This document shows positions 41,574-51,058 of a stretch of 64,000 nucleotides of DNA, in pieces. The notes under the pieces are model-generated. The model was not told the origin of the DNA and ran no database searches. It saw nothing but the letters and a program-made list of their open reading frames with translations. This stretch comes from Motilimonas eburnea. Its GTDB lineage: Bacteria; Pseudomonadota; Gammaproteobacteria; Enterobacterales; CBDFNC01. The stretch lies in NCBI RefSeq assembly GCF_021295345.1, contig NZ_JAIMJB010000004.1:1-64000 (forward strand), written 5' to 3'. How positions within the stretch are numbered: the stretch's first letter is position 1; each line of letters begins with the position of its first letter. The position numbers and the translations under genes are program-made.

Positions 41574-41599
41574 AAAAATGGCGCTGTATTTGCGCCATT
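41574..41599 (-). terminator. Intrinsic terminator after the DUF2333 gene
   Basis: On the minus strand AATGGCGC pairs with GCGCCATT over a 7-base loop and continues into TTTTTG. Confidence 0.8.
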
Positions 41600-41623
41600 G
41601 ATAAAAGGAAGCAGTGAATATCA

Positions 41624-42622
41624 CTAGCCTTTAGAAAGCAGCTCTGACAAGTCAATAACCGCAGCATTAGCGCGAGAGATATAGTTAGCCATCACCAATG
41701 AATGGTTTGCCATTACCCCAAAACCACTGCCATTTAAAATCATCGGGCTCCAAACCGTTTCTTGGGTCTCTTCAAGCTCTCGAATGATCTGCTTAACGCT
41801 CACTTCGGCATTCTTCTTAGCCAACACCCCTTTGAAATCCACTTCAACCGCTTTCATCAAATGCAGCAGGGCCCAGCTAGCACCGCGTGCTTCATAAAAT
41901 ATGTCATCGGTTAAAAACCAAGAGGTTTTCACTACTTCTTCTTCTGGCATATAGGTAGATTGCTCGGCTGAGCTATCACCCGCTAGACCATCATTAATAA
42001 TGTTTCGGCCCACACTCGCACTGAGTTTTTGCGATAAGCTGCCCAGACGGCTTTGCACTTCTTTTAGCCATGCAGCGAGGTTATCGGCACGAGCGTAAAA
42101 CTGCACATCGGGTTGGTCAGGATCGGCTAAACGCGTGCGGTAACGGTAAAGCGCTTCGATGGCTTCTCGGTATTCGGCTTCTGCGCTAGGGAGGTGCCAG
42201 CTTTTGTTATCGATATTAAATTTGGGTTGCGCAATTTTGAGATCTTTATCTTCCACCGATTGACTTTGTGAGCGGCTGAAGTCCTTACGCATAATCAAAG
42301 AGAAATCGCGTACTTGTTCCAATACGCCTAACTCCCAAGCGGGCATGTTGTCCATCAGTACGCCCGGCGGCATGACATCATTACTTAAATATCCACCCGG
42401 TTTGTCGAGCAAGGTTTCAGCCACCATGATCAAGGTCGTGGTCGTGGTGTAGCCTACCACTGGCTTTTTGCCTTCATTATTAGCTTCTTGTTTTGACTTA
42501 GCGACCAGCTCAGAAATTTCCATCACATCGGGCTCGCTACTCCAATAGACAGAGACGCCGTACCCGAGAATAAAAATGAGGGCAAGGACAGCTAACACGC
42601 GTTTAGTTGTAATATATTCCAT
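41624..42622 (-). CDS. DUF2333 family membrane-anchored protein
   Basis: A 332-aa protein with one N-terminal transmembrane helix (residues ~8-27) and a large helical periplasmic domain. The sequence GGYLSNDVMPPGVLMDNMPAWELGVLEQVRD is characteristic of DUF2333, a gammaproteobacterial family of unknown function. It lies 8 bp downstream of the copper chaperone gene, so the two are probably co-transcribed, which hints at an envelope role. Confidence 0.83.
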   Translation of the reverse strand: MEYITTKRVLAVLALIFILGYGVSVYWSSEPDVMEISELVAKSKQEANNEGKKPVVGYTTTTTLIMVAETLLDKPGGYLSNDVMPPGVLMDNMPAWELGVLEQVRDFSLIMRKDFSRSQSQSVEDKDLKIAQPKFNIDNKSWHLPSAEAEYREAIEALYRYRTRLADPDQPDVQFYARADNLAAWLKEVQSRLGSLSQKLSASVGRNIINDGLAGDSSAEQSTYMPEEEVVKTSWFLTDDIFYEARGASWALLHLMKAVEVDFKGVLAKKNAEVSVKQIIRELEETQETVWSPMILNGSGFGVMANHSLVMANYISRANAAVIDLSELLSKG

Positions 42623-42630
42623 GATTAACC

Positions 42631-43086
42631 TTAATGATCGTGATTCATTTTGGCAGGCTTGCCATTGATTGACTTAACAGGTGCGGTAAATGAAACGGTT
42701 TCACCTGATGCAAACGTTAATGTAAACTCAACTTCCTGATCTTCTTTTAATGGGCCGTGTAATCCCATCAACATAATATGATAACCGCCGGGTTGAAGGG
42801 ATACCGTCTCCATAGGGCCCACCTCAATGCGCTCTACTTGACGCATTTTCATCATACCATCGGCCATGATGTGATTATGTAATTCCACTTTTTCAGCAAT
42901 ATCACTGCTCGCCCCCACTAAGGCCACCGCTTCTTTACTATGGTTCATCAGCTGCAAAAAGGCCGCGCTATTTTGTGCATTGGGTGGCGTCGCGCGTACA
43001 TAGGCGTCATGGATCATTACTTGCGCCTGAGCGAGTCCCGACAACAACATCATTCCCAATACACTTAGCGATAATAACTTTTTCAA
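42631..43086 (-). CDS. PCuAC-family periplasmic copper chaperone
   Basis: A 151-aa exported protein with a signal peptide cleaved after about AQAQ (residue 20). The copper(I)-binding H-M...HxM signature is visible: HNHIMADGMMKMRQV followed after 20-odd residues by GGYHIMLMGL. These proteins hand copper to the CuA centre of cytochrome oxidase. The histidine/methionine-rich C terminus (MNHDH) may add a metal site. It is probably co-transcribed with the DUF2333 gene. Confidence 0.88.
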   Translation of the reverse strand: MKKLLSLSVLGMMLLSGLAQAQVMIHDAYVRATPPNAQNSAAFLQLMNHSKEAVALVGASSDIAEKVELHNHIMADGMMKMRQVERIEVGPMETVSLQPGGYHIMLMGLHGPLKEDQEVEFTLTFASGETVSFTAPVKSINGKPAKMNHDH

Positions 43087-43165
43087 TTTAATGTCCTTAA
43101 TAAAGTATCGTTATGCAGTCAATTTAATCTAAAGCAAAGGTTAGCTCAAGGTTTGAAACACTTAC

Positions 43166-43375
43166 CTACAAGGATTTACAGCGCTTTTCACTTACTAGCC
43201 AATACACTAAGCCAGCCAACAACAGCCAAGGCGCCCATTGGATCAGCACACCAATAGCACCAAAAATCAACATTAATGCAAACGTAACCAAGAGCACTGT
43301 GACACAGCCAAGTAAAGTAAAACCCGTTAATGCCATCGCACCGATCACCAACAACAAACCAATTAACTCAAACAT
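43166..43375 (-). CDS. pspG: PspG-like small inner-membrane protein
   Basis: A 69-aa, almost entirely hydrophobic protein with two membrane helices and a short basic tail. The pattern MFELIGLLLVIGAMALTGFTLLG...WAPWLLLA parallels E. coli PspG (ELLFVIGFF...VTGVSLLG...LLPWLLLA) over its length. PspG is an effector of the phage-shock response. No other psp genes are in the window; in E. coli pspG is also a detached member. A Shine-Dalgarno GGAGG lies just before the ATG, and a possible sigma-54 promoter lies 42 bp upstream. Confidence 0.68.
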   Translation of the reverse strand: MFELIGLLLVIGAMALTGFTLLGCVTVLLVTFALMLIFGAIGVLIQWAPWLLLAGLVYWLVSEKRCKSL

Positions 43376-43416
43376 ATTGCCTCCACTGACACTTAATCAT
43401 CATTCAACCTGATGTA

Positions 43417-43431
43417 TCAAGAACTAGGCCA
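43417..43431 (-). promoter_or_regulatory. Possible sigma-54 promoter of the PspG-like gene
   Basis: The minus strand reads TGGCCTAGTTCTTGA. This has the GG-N10-G(C) spacing of sigma-54 promoters (TGGCAC-N5-TTGC), with the final C replaced by A. E. coli pspG is transcribed from a sigma-54/PspF promoter, so the position upstream of a PspG-like gene is meaningful. No PspF site was identified. Confidence 0.4.
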
Positions 43432-43556
43432 ACATTGAACGATTCGCAACACATTGATAATTAAAAGGTAAAAATACTTAACCTGTAAATGCGCCATAAC
43501 CTTGGCTAAATTAACCAATTACATTAGTGAAACTAACCAACTTATTTAAGGCGCAC

Positions 43557-43583
43557 AAAAAAGCCAAGCTATATCGCTTGGCT
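43557..43583 (-). terminator. Intrinsic terminator after ilvH
   Basis: On the minus strand AGCCAAGC pairs with GCTTGGCT over a 6-base loop and continues into TTTTTTG. Confidence 0.85.
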
Positions 43584-43615
43584 CAACACTTGTATCCGCC
43601 CTTTAGAAAAAACGA

Positions 43616-44110
43616 CTAAGGGCGCAAGGCGCGCTCACCACGTGCAATACCACACACACCAGAGCGAACCACTTCAACGATTTCTGTGGCCTCGCCGAGT
43701 GCGGCAATAAACGCATCGAGTTTTTCTGTGGTTCCACTGAGCTGCACGGTATAGACGCTTTGAGTCACATCCACAATCTGGCCGCGGAAAATATCAGCAT
43801 TCCGCTTCACTTCATCACGCTTCGCTCCTGTTGCTTTCACCTTCACCAGCATCAGTTCACGCTCGATATGAGCGCCGTCGGTTAACTCACACACCTTGAG
43901 CACATCCACCAGCTTATGCAGTTGTTTAAGGATCTGCTCAATTTTACGCTCATCGGCGTGGGTGGTGATGGTCATCCGTGATAAGGTAGGATCATCGGTC
44001 ACCGCCACGGTTAGCGATTCAATGTTATAACCGCGCTGCGAAAACAGTCCTACCACTCGTGATAATGCGCCGGCTTCGTTTTCAATTAAGATAGACAGGA
44101 TACTGCGCAT
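43616..44110 (-). CDS. ilvH: Acetolactate synthase III regulatory subunit
   Basis: A 164-aa regulatory subunit that stimulates IlvI and confers valine feedback inhibition. The N-terminal ACT domain begins [35 protein letters not shown], and the C-terminal ACT-like half follows. Its start codon overlaps the ilvI stop by one base. Confidence 0.95.
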   Translation of the reverse strand: MRSILSILIENEAGALSRVVGLFSQRGYNIESLTVAVTDDPTLSRMTITTHADERKIEQILKQLHKLVDVLKVCELTDGAHIERELMLVKVKATGAKRDEVKRNADIFRGQIVDVTQSVYTVQLSGTTEKLDAFIAALGEATEIVEVVRSGVCGIARGERALRP

Positions 44111-45828
44111 TAGGTTCTCTCCGTTTTACTTAAAAACATATCTTGCATGCTGCCAAATTTAATCTGCATCGGGTAGACATGCTCTTCAGGATCAACCGCG
44201 ATATCAAGAAATACCAAACGGTCTTTCATGGCAAAGGCTTTTTCAAGTGCGGGCTCAAGCTCTTCGGGCTTATCCACGCGAATACCCACGTGATGATAAG
44301 CTTCGGCAAGCTTAACAAAGTCAGGCACCGAATCCATGTAAGAGTGGGATTGACGACCTTCGTAGAACATCTTCTGCCATTGTTTCACCATACCCAATGA
44401 GCGGTTATTCAATGAAATGATCTTCACTGGGATGTTGTATTGCATACAAGTCGACAACTCTTGAATATTCATTTGGATTGAGCCATCACCGGTAATACAA
44501 GCTACTTCTTCGTCAGGCAGCGCTACTTTACAGCCCATCGCTGCAGGGAAACCAAAACCCATGGTGCCAAGCCCACCTGAGTTGATCCATTGGCGCGGCT
44601 TTTTAAATGGGTAATACAAGGCACCAAACATCTGGTGTTGGCCCACATCTGAGGTGATAATGGCATCGCCTTTAGTCACTTTATAAAGGGTTTCAATCAC
44701 TTGCTGAGGCTTGATCACCTTGTCAGACTTTTCATAAACCAAACATTCACGAGCACGCCAAGTGTCAATCAACTGCCACCAAGGCGCTAAATCTTCTTGC
44801 TCTTTTGCCGCATCCATTTCCGTCATCATTTCTTGCATTTGACGCAGAACCACTTCAACTGAGCCGACAATCGGGATATCTGCGTTAATGATTTTCGAAA
44901 TCGAGGTAGGATCTATGTCTATGTGCATGATGGTGGCATTAGGACAGAATTTATCGACCGCGTTGGTCACGCGATCATCAAAGCGCGCGCCCACTGCAAA
45001 AATAAGATCTGAGTTGTGCATCGCCATATTGGCTTCATAAGTGCCGTGCATACCCAGCATGCCCAAAGACTGCTTATGCGTCCCCGGAAATGCACCTAAG
45101 CCCATTAAGGTGGTTGCCACGGGCAAATTACATTGTTCGGCTAACTGGATCACATCCGCCGAAGCTTCTGCATTGATTGCACCACCACCTACATACAACA
45201 CCGGACGTTTAGCCGCCATCAAAGCTTTAACCGCGCGTTTGATTTGCCCTTTGTGCCCACTTAATGTTGGGTTATATGAGCGCATCTGTACCGATTCAGG
45301 GTACTGGTAAGGAAATTTTAACTTAGGATTTTGCACATCTTTAGGTAAATCCACGACCACAGGCCCCGGGCGCCCAGTGGCAGCTAAATAGAAGGCTTTT
45401 TTAATGGCAACGGGAATATCCTCAGCCTTTTTACACAAAAAGCTGTGCTTAACCACAGGACGAGAAACCCCTATCATATCGGTTTCTTGGAACGCATCAT
45501 CACCGATGAACCCCGTCGGCACCTGACCCGAAAGCACCACCATAGGAATCGAATCCATATAGGCGGTCGCAATCCCAGTGATACAGTTAGTGGCGCCTGG
45601 CCCTGATGTCACTAACACACAGCCCACTTTACCTGTCGCACGGGTATAGCCATCAGCCATGTGAACCGCGGCCTGCTCATGGCGAACGAGAAAATGCTCA
45701 ATATCGCTGCATTGAAATAGCGCATCATAGATATCCAACACTGATCCACCCGGATACCCAAAAATATGTTTTACGCCCTCGTCCTGCAATGATCTGATCA
45801 CCATTTCAGCACCCGACAACATTTCCAT
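44110..45828 (-). CDS. ilvI: Acetolactate synthase III catalytic subunit
   Basis: A 572-aa thiamine-diphosphate enzyme that catalyses the first common step of valine, leucine and isoleucine synthesis. The catalytic glutamate lies in [16 protein letters not shown]. The thiamine-diphosphate motif is [29 protein letters not shown], and the FAD/ADP region follows [13 protein letters not shown]. The N terminus [14 protein letters not shown] matches E. coli IlvI and is preceded by GGAGG. No leuO lies upstream. Confidence 0.95.
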   Translation of the reverse strand: MEMLSGAEMVIRSLQDEGVKHIFGYPGGSVLDIYDALFQCSDIEHFLVRHEQAAVHMADGYTRATGKVGCVLVTSGPGATNCITGIATAYMDSIPMVVLSGQVPTGFIGDDAFQETDMIGVSRPVVKHSFLCKKAEDIPVAIKKAFYLAATGRPGPVVVDLPKDVQNPKLKFPYQYPESVQMRSYNPTLSGHKGQIKRAVKALMAAKRPVLYVGGGAINAEASADVIQLAEQCNLPVATTLMGLGAFPGTHKQSLGMLGMHGTYEANMAMHNSDLIFAVGARFDDRVTNAVDKFCPNATIMHIDIDPTSISKIINADIPIVGSVEVVLRQMQEMMTEMDAAKEQEDLAPWWQLIDTWRARECLVYEKSDKVIKPQQVIETLYKVTKGDAIITSDVGQHQMFGALYYPFKKPRQWINSGGLGTMGFGFPAAMGCKVALPDEEVACITGDGSIQMNIQELSTCMQYNIPVKIISLNNRSLGMVKQWQKMFYEGRQSHSYMDSVPDFVKLAEAYHHVGIRVDKPEELEPALEKAFAMKDRLVFLDIAVDPEEHVYPMQIKFGSMQDMFLSKTERT

Positions 45829-46312
45829 AAGCCCTCCCGTCTGAGTTTATGATTTACTTGATAAATAGATTGAGGCCTTTGATAAGGATCAAATGGCAAT
45901 AGTGCTCGCCAGTGTAATAATTTTTTCCTTTACACGTCTATGCTTTTTTAATATTTAGCCACAAAAAGTAACTAATTATAAACCCGCTCTCGCTCTATAT
46001 CAGAGGTCAACCAGCCACACTCAGCGCGCACTTTCCTAGACCTCACTACGTAAGCCCTTGCTTTAAAGGTGGAACGTGAAGAAAAAAGAAAGGGCCGAAA
46101 GGGCCCTTATCAGACATATGTATTCAATTGTAACAAACCAGCGAGTGAACAATTGACATGGAATAACGCATACTATTTGGCGAATACTGCTTAGCTAATA
46201 AAGCTTGGCTAAAACAGCTCAACACTTAAAGCTAAGCCAACATGGCTTAATTAACATTCATTACTAATCATTCACCCAACAGCCACTCATTGCACCTCAT
46301 CTTCCCTCAGGC
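45829..46312. other. 484-bp non-coding gap upstream of ilvIH
   Basis: No convincing open frame is present. The stretch holds a minus-strand intrinsic terminator (46081-46107) and AT-rich sequence nearer ilvI. A TATAAT at 45975-45980 (minus strand) could be the -10 of the ilvI promoter, but no good -35 is found at proper spacing. The segment 46190-46250 contains several GCTAAG/CTTAGC-type repeats on both strands that could fold into a stem. Confidence 0.5.
46081..46107 (-). terminator. Minus-strand terminator upstream of ilvI
   Basis: On the minus strand AAGGGCC pairs with GGCCCTT and runs into TTCTTTTTTC. It lies 205 bp after the small 51-aa gene and 253 bp before ilvI. It most simply ends transcription of the former; an attenuator is less likely at that distance. 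Confidence 0.7.
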
Positions 46313-46468
46313 TCATTGCTCTGGCACTTCGGGCTCTGATAACCAAATGGAATGGTTTGGGTCTAACTCTTCTGACACTGAAATACTCACGCCCATATCG
46401 CGAAGCTCTTGCAATGTGAGGTTATCAGCTAACGTCATTACTTCGCCATTTTCATTACTAAATTGCAT
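46313..46468 (-). CDS. Small acidic protein of unknown function
   Basis: A 51-aa open frame, beginning MQFSNENGEVMTLADNLTL and ending LSEPEVPEQ. GGGGTG lies about five bases before the ATG. The composition is strongly acidic, with no membrane segment. I do not recognise a family. Support comes from the Shine-Dalgarno, the protein-like composition and a terminator downstream at 46081-46107. It is too short for the coding potential to be certain. Confidence 0.5.
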   Translation of the reverse strand: MQFSNENGEVMTLADNLTLQELRDMGVSISVSEELDPNHSIWLSEPEVPEQ

Positions 46469-46630
46469 AAAGCACCCCTATTTGACTCAATGATACCTCT
46501 TAAAGAATGGCACATACTGCTCAACTTGCCATGCTTAATGCCTTGCACCTTATAACCTTTTAAGCTTTAGTGATAATCTTATCCACTAAGAAAAGCCTTG
46601 CGTTACATTTAGCCATGTTTAAAGCACTTC

Positions 46631-47734
46631 TTAGCCTCGTAGCGCGATATCCCAAGCTAAGGAGGCCGATTTATTCGCCCCTTGTTCTGGCAATTGGTCC
46701 AATACATTTTCCGGGAAAACCGTAGCACACCATAAGGTATCAACAAGCTGCTGAAAAGGTTGCTCTCGGCCCCCCTTGATCCAAAGAGCAAGAGCCTTGG
46801 CCACATCAGGAAAGCGCACCTTCCCAGCACTTTCAGTGGGCAACCAAGCTGCAACCTCTGCTTGCTCTAAACCGTGCATTTTCGTCGCCAACCCCATCAT
46901 TTCTAGGGTTGCCACATTAGATTGCTGTTCAAATTGACCATGTAATGGCTTTAACAACATTTTTTTACCAAGTTGCATCGCTTCGGAAGGCAGCTCAAAC
47001 CCGCCATTGGCAATCACCCCCGCACAATCATGCAGATCTTGTTGAAACCCTTCTCGGCTCAGCTGGCGGATGGTCACGTTCTCGACTTGCTGGTTTTTGG
47101 CATCAGGGTGGTAACAGTAAAATTGATGCGTAGAGAAGCGACGTAATAAATCGACAACCTGGCTCAGTGATTCAAAAGGTAGGTAAACCAGTATTTTGTT
47201 TTCAACTTGCTGGTCACTGGACAGCATATCAACTATCGGGGGCAAAATAGGACAACCAAAGTGATACCAATGCACACCAATGGGGTGTTGAGTTGGAGCA
47301 AAACACTTCATTAGCAAAGCATTGGCCATATTAAAATCCACTTTCGGCACCTGATGCCGAAAGGCATTTTGATGAGACAAACCAATAGTCGGCACACCCT
47401 TACGCTTGGCAGCCCAAGCCGAAACAGGCTCAAAGTCATTGAGAACCAAATCGTAATCTTGCACATTGAGCTGGTTAATATCACTAAAGAGTTGCCTTGG
47501 CCGGCTTTCTAATAACGTCTTGACAGGATTGATCTTGCCGTTAGCAGAATTAAAGGTCAGGCCTGTAAAAGTGCGATAATCTCCAAACGTAGCCATATCA
47601 AAATAGGCATCTGGCGCTCGACCAGTAAATAAGTAATCAACTTCTAAGCCAACTTCATGTAAGGCTCTCGACATTTTTCGAGCCCGAGTGATATGCCCAT
47701 TTCCCGTGCCTTGCACGCCGTAAAGAATCCGCAT
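46631..47734 (-). CDS. MJ1255/VC2487-family glycosyltransferase
   Basis: A 367-aa GT-B type protein resembling UDP-glycosyltransferases of the TIGR00661 (MJ1255) family. It opens MRILYGVQGTGNGHITRARKMSRAL, a glycine-rich donor-fold motif with the family GNGH. The C-terminal half holds GVIANGGFELPSEAMQLGKKMLLKPLHGQFEQ, the conserved nucleotide-sugar binding segment. The start at 47734 overlaps the stop of the PAP2 gene (TAATG), indicating coupling. An in-frame ATG seven codons earlier lacks this logic. Acceptor unknown; a lipid-linked substrate is plausible given the partner. Confidence 0.8.
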   Translation of the reverse strand: MRILYGVQGTGNGHITRARKMSRALHEVGLEVDYLFTGRAPDAYFDMATFGDYRTFTGLTFNSANGKINPVKTLLESRPRQLFSDINQLNVQDYDLVLNDFEPVSAWAAKRKGVPTIGLSHQNAFRHQVPKVDFNMANALLMKCFAPTQHPIGVHWYHFGCPILPPIVDMLSSDQQVENKILVYLPFESLSQVVDLLRRFSTHQFYCYHPDAKNQQVENVTIRQLSREGFQQDLHDCAGVIANGGFELPSEAMQLGKKMLLKPLHGQFEQQSNVATLEMMGLATKMHGLEQAEVAAWLPTESAGKVRFPDVAKALALWIKGGREQPFQQLVDTLWCATVFPENVLDQLPEQGANKSASLAWDIALRG

Positions 47735-48249
47735 TAAAATGCTCCAGTAAGCCAAAAAGTGAAATAGGCAAATCCAACACCTAACCCAGCCCCAACCAAA
47801 ATATCACTGACAAAATGAACCCCTAATAACACCCGTGATATCGCCACGCCACTCGCCCAAATAAACACATAAGAGAATAAAGGGGGATAAAACCACGCCA
47901 GCTCTGTTGCCATTAAAAAGGCAGCCGCACTGTGCCCAGAAGGCAAGCTATATTGGTCAGAGGGTTTAATAAAACAAGGTAAATTAGTGGGTCGATTACG
48001 CTTGAACAACCGCTTTAGCAACATATAAATCGGCAGCCAAACAGCAAAGCCGACTAAGCATGTGCTAAAAAATTCAGTTCCCGCACTGGGCTCGAAACAC
48101 AACAACAATAAGCCAAGTAAAAAATACAAATGACCATCGCCAGTACGAGAAATACCTTTGCAAATAAACGCAACTTGGCGGTTGAATCGGTGCGCTAAGC
48201 AGTAGTTAGAAAGCGCATAATCGATTGCTGCAATGCCTTGTAATTTCAT
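47734..48249 (-). CDS. PAP2-family membrane phosphatase
   Basis: A 171-aa inner-membrane protein with five or so hydrophobic helices. The three lipid-phosphatase motifs are KRLFKRNRP, PSGH and SRVLLGVHFVSD. Such enzymes dephosphorylate phosphatidic acid, phosphatidylglycerophosphate or undecaprenyl pyrophosphate. Its stop codon overlaps the start of the glycosyltransferase gene, so the two probably act in one lipid or glycan modification step. Confidence 0.85.
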   Translation of the reverse strand: MKLQGIAAIDYALSNYCLAHRFNRQVAFICKGISRTGDGHLYFLLGLLLLCFEPSAGTEFFSTCLVGFAVWLPIYMLLKRLFKRNRPTNLPCFIKPSDQYSLPSGHSAAAFLMATELAWFYPPLFSYVFIWASGVAISRVLLGVHFVSDILVGAGLGVGFAYFTFWLTGAF

Positions 48250-48459
48250 CCACAGCCCACATTTCTATCAATTTACTCAATAGTAGAAACAAGCTATGAC
48301 AGTAAAGTGACGAAACTAGGGCATATTGATGACATTGTTCAGGCGAGTGCGGACTCAGTCAGCAAAACCAATAAAGCCAAGTCGATGCCCTTGGCTTAGT
48401 GTATAAGAAACGAAAAAGAGGGGATGACGCAGGGACGCCAAATTGCGTAACAATCAAGG

Positions 48460-49110
48460 CTATTTTACCGCCACCGCACGCAATGCAAAGCTCGCTACAA
48501 ATTCACCTAACGCCATAAAGTCTTTGCCTTTGGGGTCGTTATCATCATGAAGACCAAAGTAGTTAGGCATGGTAAAGGGGTGAACCATTAAGCTCAACAG
48601 CACAACTTGTAACTTGGCTAAATCAAGAGCCGGATCAATTTGCTCTCTGCGTTGCAGATCGGCCAACATGCGTTGAAAGCGAGGTAAAATGCCTTCACGC
48701 AGAAACGTATTAAGATAGCTTTGCCCCACTTCAGATTCATTTTGCATAATTCGCATCAGTAAAGGAGGAAACTCCGGAAAGCGTGCCATGGTTTTATAAA
48801 AGGCCATTATCACATCGGCCAAGTTATTTTTTTCGGGTTGAGCAAGACGACGGCTTAAATCATCATCAAAAGGTTTTAAGGTCTCCGACAGCATGGTCAG
48901 GTAGAGGTTTTCCTTATTACCGAAATAGTAATGGATCATGGCCAAATTCGTGCCCGCATGCTCAGCAATCGCACGAGTTGTCACCTTACGGTATTCTTCA
49001 CTGACAAAACAATGACGAGCGCTTTGTAATAACATATCTCGGGTATCAGAAGCGCCTTCTGGTCGACCCGGTTTACGTTTAGCCACATACTGTTCCTTAA
49101 GTGCTGCCAT
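48460..49110 (-). CDS. TetR-family transcriptional regulator
   Basis: A 216-aa repressor-type protein. The N-terminal helix-turn-helix reads TTRAIAEHAGTNLAMIHYYFGNKENLY. A basic KRKPGRPEGASDTRDMLL segment precedes it. The C-terminal ligand domain is all-helical with no recognisable ligand. The second ATG (49110) is used because GGAG lies nine bases upstream; the first ATG abuts that Shine-Dalgarno. An inverted repeat at 49169-49200 is a probable autoregulatory operator. No target gene is adjacent except leuA, divergent at 360 bp. Confidence 0.87.
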   Translation of the reverse strand: MAALKEQYVAKRKPGRPEGASDTRDMLLQSARHCFVSEEYRKVTTRAIAEHAGTNLAMIHYYFGNKENLYLTMLSETLKPFDDDLSRRLAQPEKNNLADVIMAFYKTMARFPEFPPLLMRIMQNESEVGQSYLNTFLREGILPRFQRMLADLQRREQIDPALDLAKLQVVLLSLMVHPFTMPNYFGLHDDNDPKGKDFMALGEFVASFALRAVAVK

Positions 49111-49469
49111 TTCTACCATCTCCTATAAAGTGATGAGCCATGCATTAAAAATAGAACAAAAATCACATTAACGTGAGATTATCAAATGAACATCACGTTA
49201 CGTATAGGCAATTACACCTATCCCTATCACCCAAATAAAACCCCTAACCCTGTGGCTACCGGTTTAGAACAGGCAGTGATAAACTTGACTCGCTAGCTAA
49301 AAAAACGTATCTATCCATACTGTTAAGCCACACTCTTTTAGCAGTAACCAAGCACCAGGTCGGTTACCTGCCATCTTGGCTTAACAACATCGGCCACAAC
49401 CAAGTGAACAGATTATAATAAAGCCAAACAGCCATTAATGATGCTGTGGCAATTTACGAGGGAAGATTT
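49111..49469. other. Divergent non-coding gap between the TetR gene and leuA
   Basis: No open frame is supported here. The TetR-proximal side contains the inverted repeat at 49169-49200. On the leuA side no run of leucine codons or attenuator-like stem-loop was found, so leuA does not appear to have an enterobacterial-type leader peptide. Confidence 0.55.
49169..49200. promoter_or_regulatory. Inverted repeat, candidate TetR-regulator operator
   Basis: TAACGTGA (49169-49176) and TCACGTTA (49193-49200) are perfect 8-bp inverted arms. The left copy is itself part of an imperfect TCAC/GTGA palindrome. They lie 59-90 bp upstream of the TetR-family gene start, a usual place for an autoregulatory site. 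Confidence 0.5.
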
Positions 49470-51032
49470 ATGACAGATCAAGTGATCATTTTCGACACCA
49501 CGTTACGTGACGGTGAGCAAGCCCTTGCCGCGAGCCTAACGGTTAAGGAAAAACTGCAAATAGCCCTTGCCCTGCAGCGCCTTGGTGTTGATGTGATGGA
49601 GCTGGGTTTTCCTATTTCTTCGCCAGGTGATTTTAAATCAGTACAAACCATTGCAGGCCAGCTCACCACCAGTGTGCCTTGTGCCCTCGCCCGTGCGCTC
49701 ACCAAGGATATCGATGCCGCGGGTGAAGCCCTAAAAGTGGCCGAGCGGTTTCGTATTCACACCTTTATTTCAACGTCCACCATCCACGTTGAAAGCAAAT
49801 TACGCCGCGGCTTTGACGATGTGTTAGAAATGGCAGTGAAGGCGGTTAAACACGCTAAAAATTATACCCCCGATGTTGAGTTTTCCTGTGAAGATGCGGG
49901 GCGCACGCCTATCGACAACTTATGTCGTATGGTTGAAGCGGCCATCAAAGCCGGTGCCACGACCGTTAATATTCCTGATACCGTGGGTTACACCGTACCC
50001 AGTGAATTTGGCGGCATCATTCAAACCTTGTTTAATCGCGTGCCTAACATTGACCAAGCCGTGATCTCGGTGCATTGTCACGACGATCTGGGGTTATCGG
50101 TAGCTAACTCAATTGCGGCAGTACAGTACGGCGCAAGACAAATCGAATGTACCATTAATGGCATCGGTGAGCGCGCGGGTAACTGCTCCCTTGAAGAAAT
50201 CGCCATGATCTTAAACACCCGTAAAGATCAACTTGGCCTGCACACCAACATTAAACCGACCGAAATTCATCGCACCAGCCAGCTGGTTAGCCAGTTGTGT
50301 AATATGCCAATCCAGCCCAATAAGGCCATCGTGGGCGATAATGCCTTTTCCCACTCATCAGGCATACACCAAGATGGTGTGCTTAAGTCGAAAAACACTT
50401 ATGAAATCATTACCCCAGAGAGCATAGGTTTAACCCAAAACAACCTTAATTTAACCTCTCGCTCCGGCCGCCATGTGATCAAGCACCGAATGGAGCAACT
50501 GGGCTACACGGATTCTGACTACAAGCTTGACGACCTTTACGAAGACTTTTTAAAACTGGCCGACAAAAAAGGCCAAGTCTTTGATTATGATTTAGAAGCA
50601 CTGGTTTTCTTCAATAATATTCACGAAGAGCCAGAGCACTATCACCTTGATTACCTCAGCGTGCAATCCGGCTCTGGCGTGCTGGCAACGGCCACCGTGA
50701 AGCTAGGCATGGGTGAAGATAATCACATGGTTGAAGCCGCGACGGGCAATGGCCCCATTGATGCCGTGTACCAATGTCTGAACCGCATTGCCGGTTACGA
50801 TATCAGCATCGACGACTACAAAATCTCATCTAAGGGCCAAGGTAAAGACGCCCTCGGCCAAGTGGATATCGTGGCCCGTTATCAAGGCCGTAAATTCCAC
50901 GGTATCGGTCTAGCAACGGATATTATCGAGTCGTCTGCGCTGGCCATGGTTCACGTACTGAACCATATTTATCGCGCCCAAGCAGTAGAAGAGAAAAAAC
51001 AAGCAAGACTGGAAATCAACGACCAAGTCTAG
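49470..51032 (+). CDS. leuA: 2-isopropylmalate synthase
   Basis: A 520-aa TIM-barrel enzyme condensing acetyl-CoA with 2-ketoisovalerate, the first committed step of leucine synthesis. Motifs are [12 protein letters not shown] at the N terminus, [19 protein letters not shown] (metal histidines) and [18 protein letters not shown]. The C-terminal LeuA dimer domain provides leucine feedback. The ATG at 49470 with GAGGGAAG upstream is preferred over one eight codons earlier. Unusually for a proteobacterial leuA of this type, leuBCD do not follow; a terminator and a PilZ gene on the other strand do. Confidence 0.94.
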   Translation: MTDQVIIFDTTLRDGEQALAASLTVKEKLQIALALQRLGVDVMELGFPISSPGDFKSVQTIAGQLTTSVPCALARALTKDIDAAGEALKVAERFRIHTFISTSTIHVESKLRRGFDDVLEMAVKAVKHAKNYTPDVEFSCEDAGRTPIDNLCRMVEAAIKAGATTVNIPDTVGYTVPSEFGGIIQTLFNRVPNIDQAVISVHCHDDLGLSVANSIAAVQYGARQIECTINGIGERAGNCSLEEIAMILNTRKDQLGLHTNIKPTEIHRTSQLVSQLCNMPIQPNKAIVGDNAFSHSSGIHQDGVLKSKNTYEIITPESIGLTQNNLNLTSRSGRHVIKHRMEQLGYTDSDYKLDDLYEDFLKLADKKGQVFDYDLEALVFFNNIHEEPEHYHLDYLSVQSGSGVLATATVKLGMGEDNHMVEAATGNGPIDAVYQCLNRIAGYDISIDDYKISSKGQGKDALGQVDIVARYQGRKFHGIGLATDIIESSALAMVHVLNHIYRAQAVEEKKQARLEINDQV

Positions 51033-51058
51033 CGGGTGTATTTATTTAAACATTGAAC

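Noticed and set aside
46043-46055. 13-mer CCTCACTACGTAA shared with about 60814-60826
   Set aside because: Only two copies, no flanking similarity or structure; most likely chance.
46081-46171. ilvI attenuator with a short leader peptide (46124-46171, minus strand)
   Set aside because: The 15-codon frame has only a few branched-chain codons, lacks a Shine-Dalgarno, and the terminator is more than 250 bp from ilvI. The terminator is better explained as the end of the small upstream gene.
49201-49469. leu leader peptide or T-box upstream of leuA
   Set aside because: No run of leucine codons, no competing stem-loops and no terminator before the start were found.
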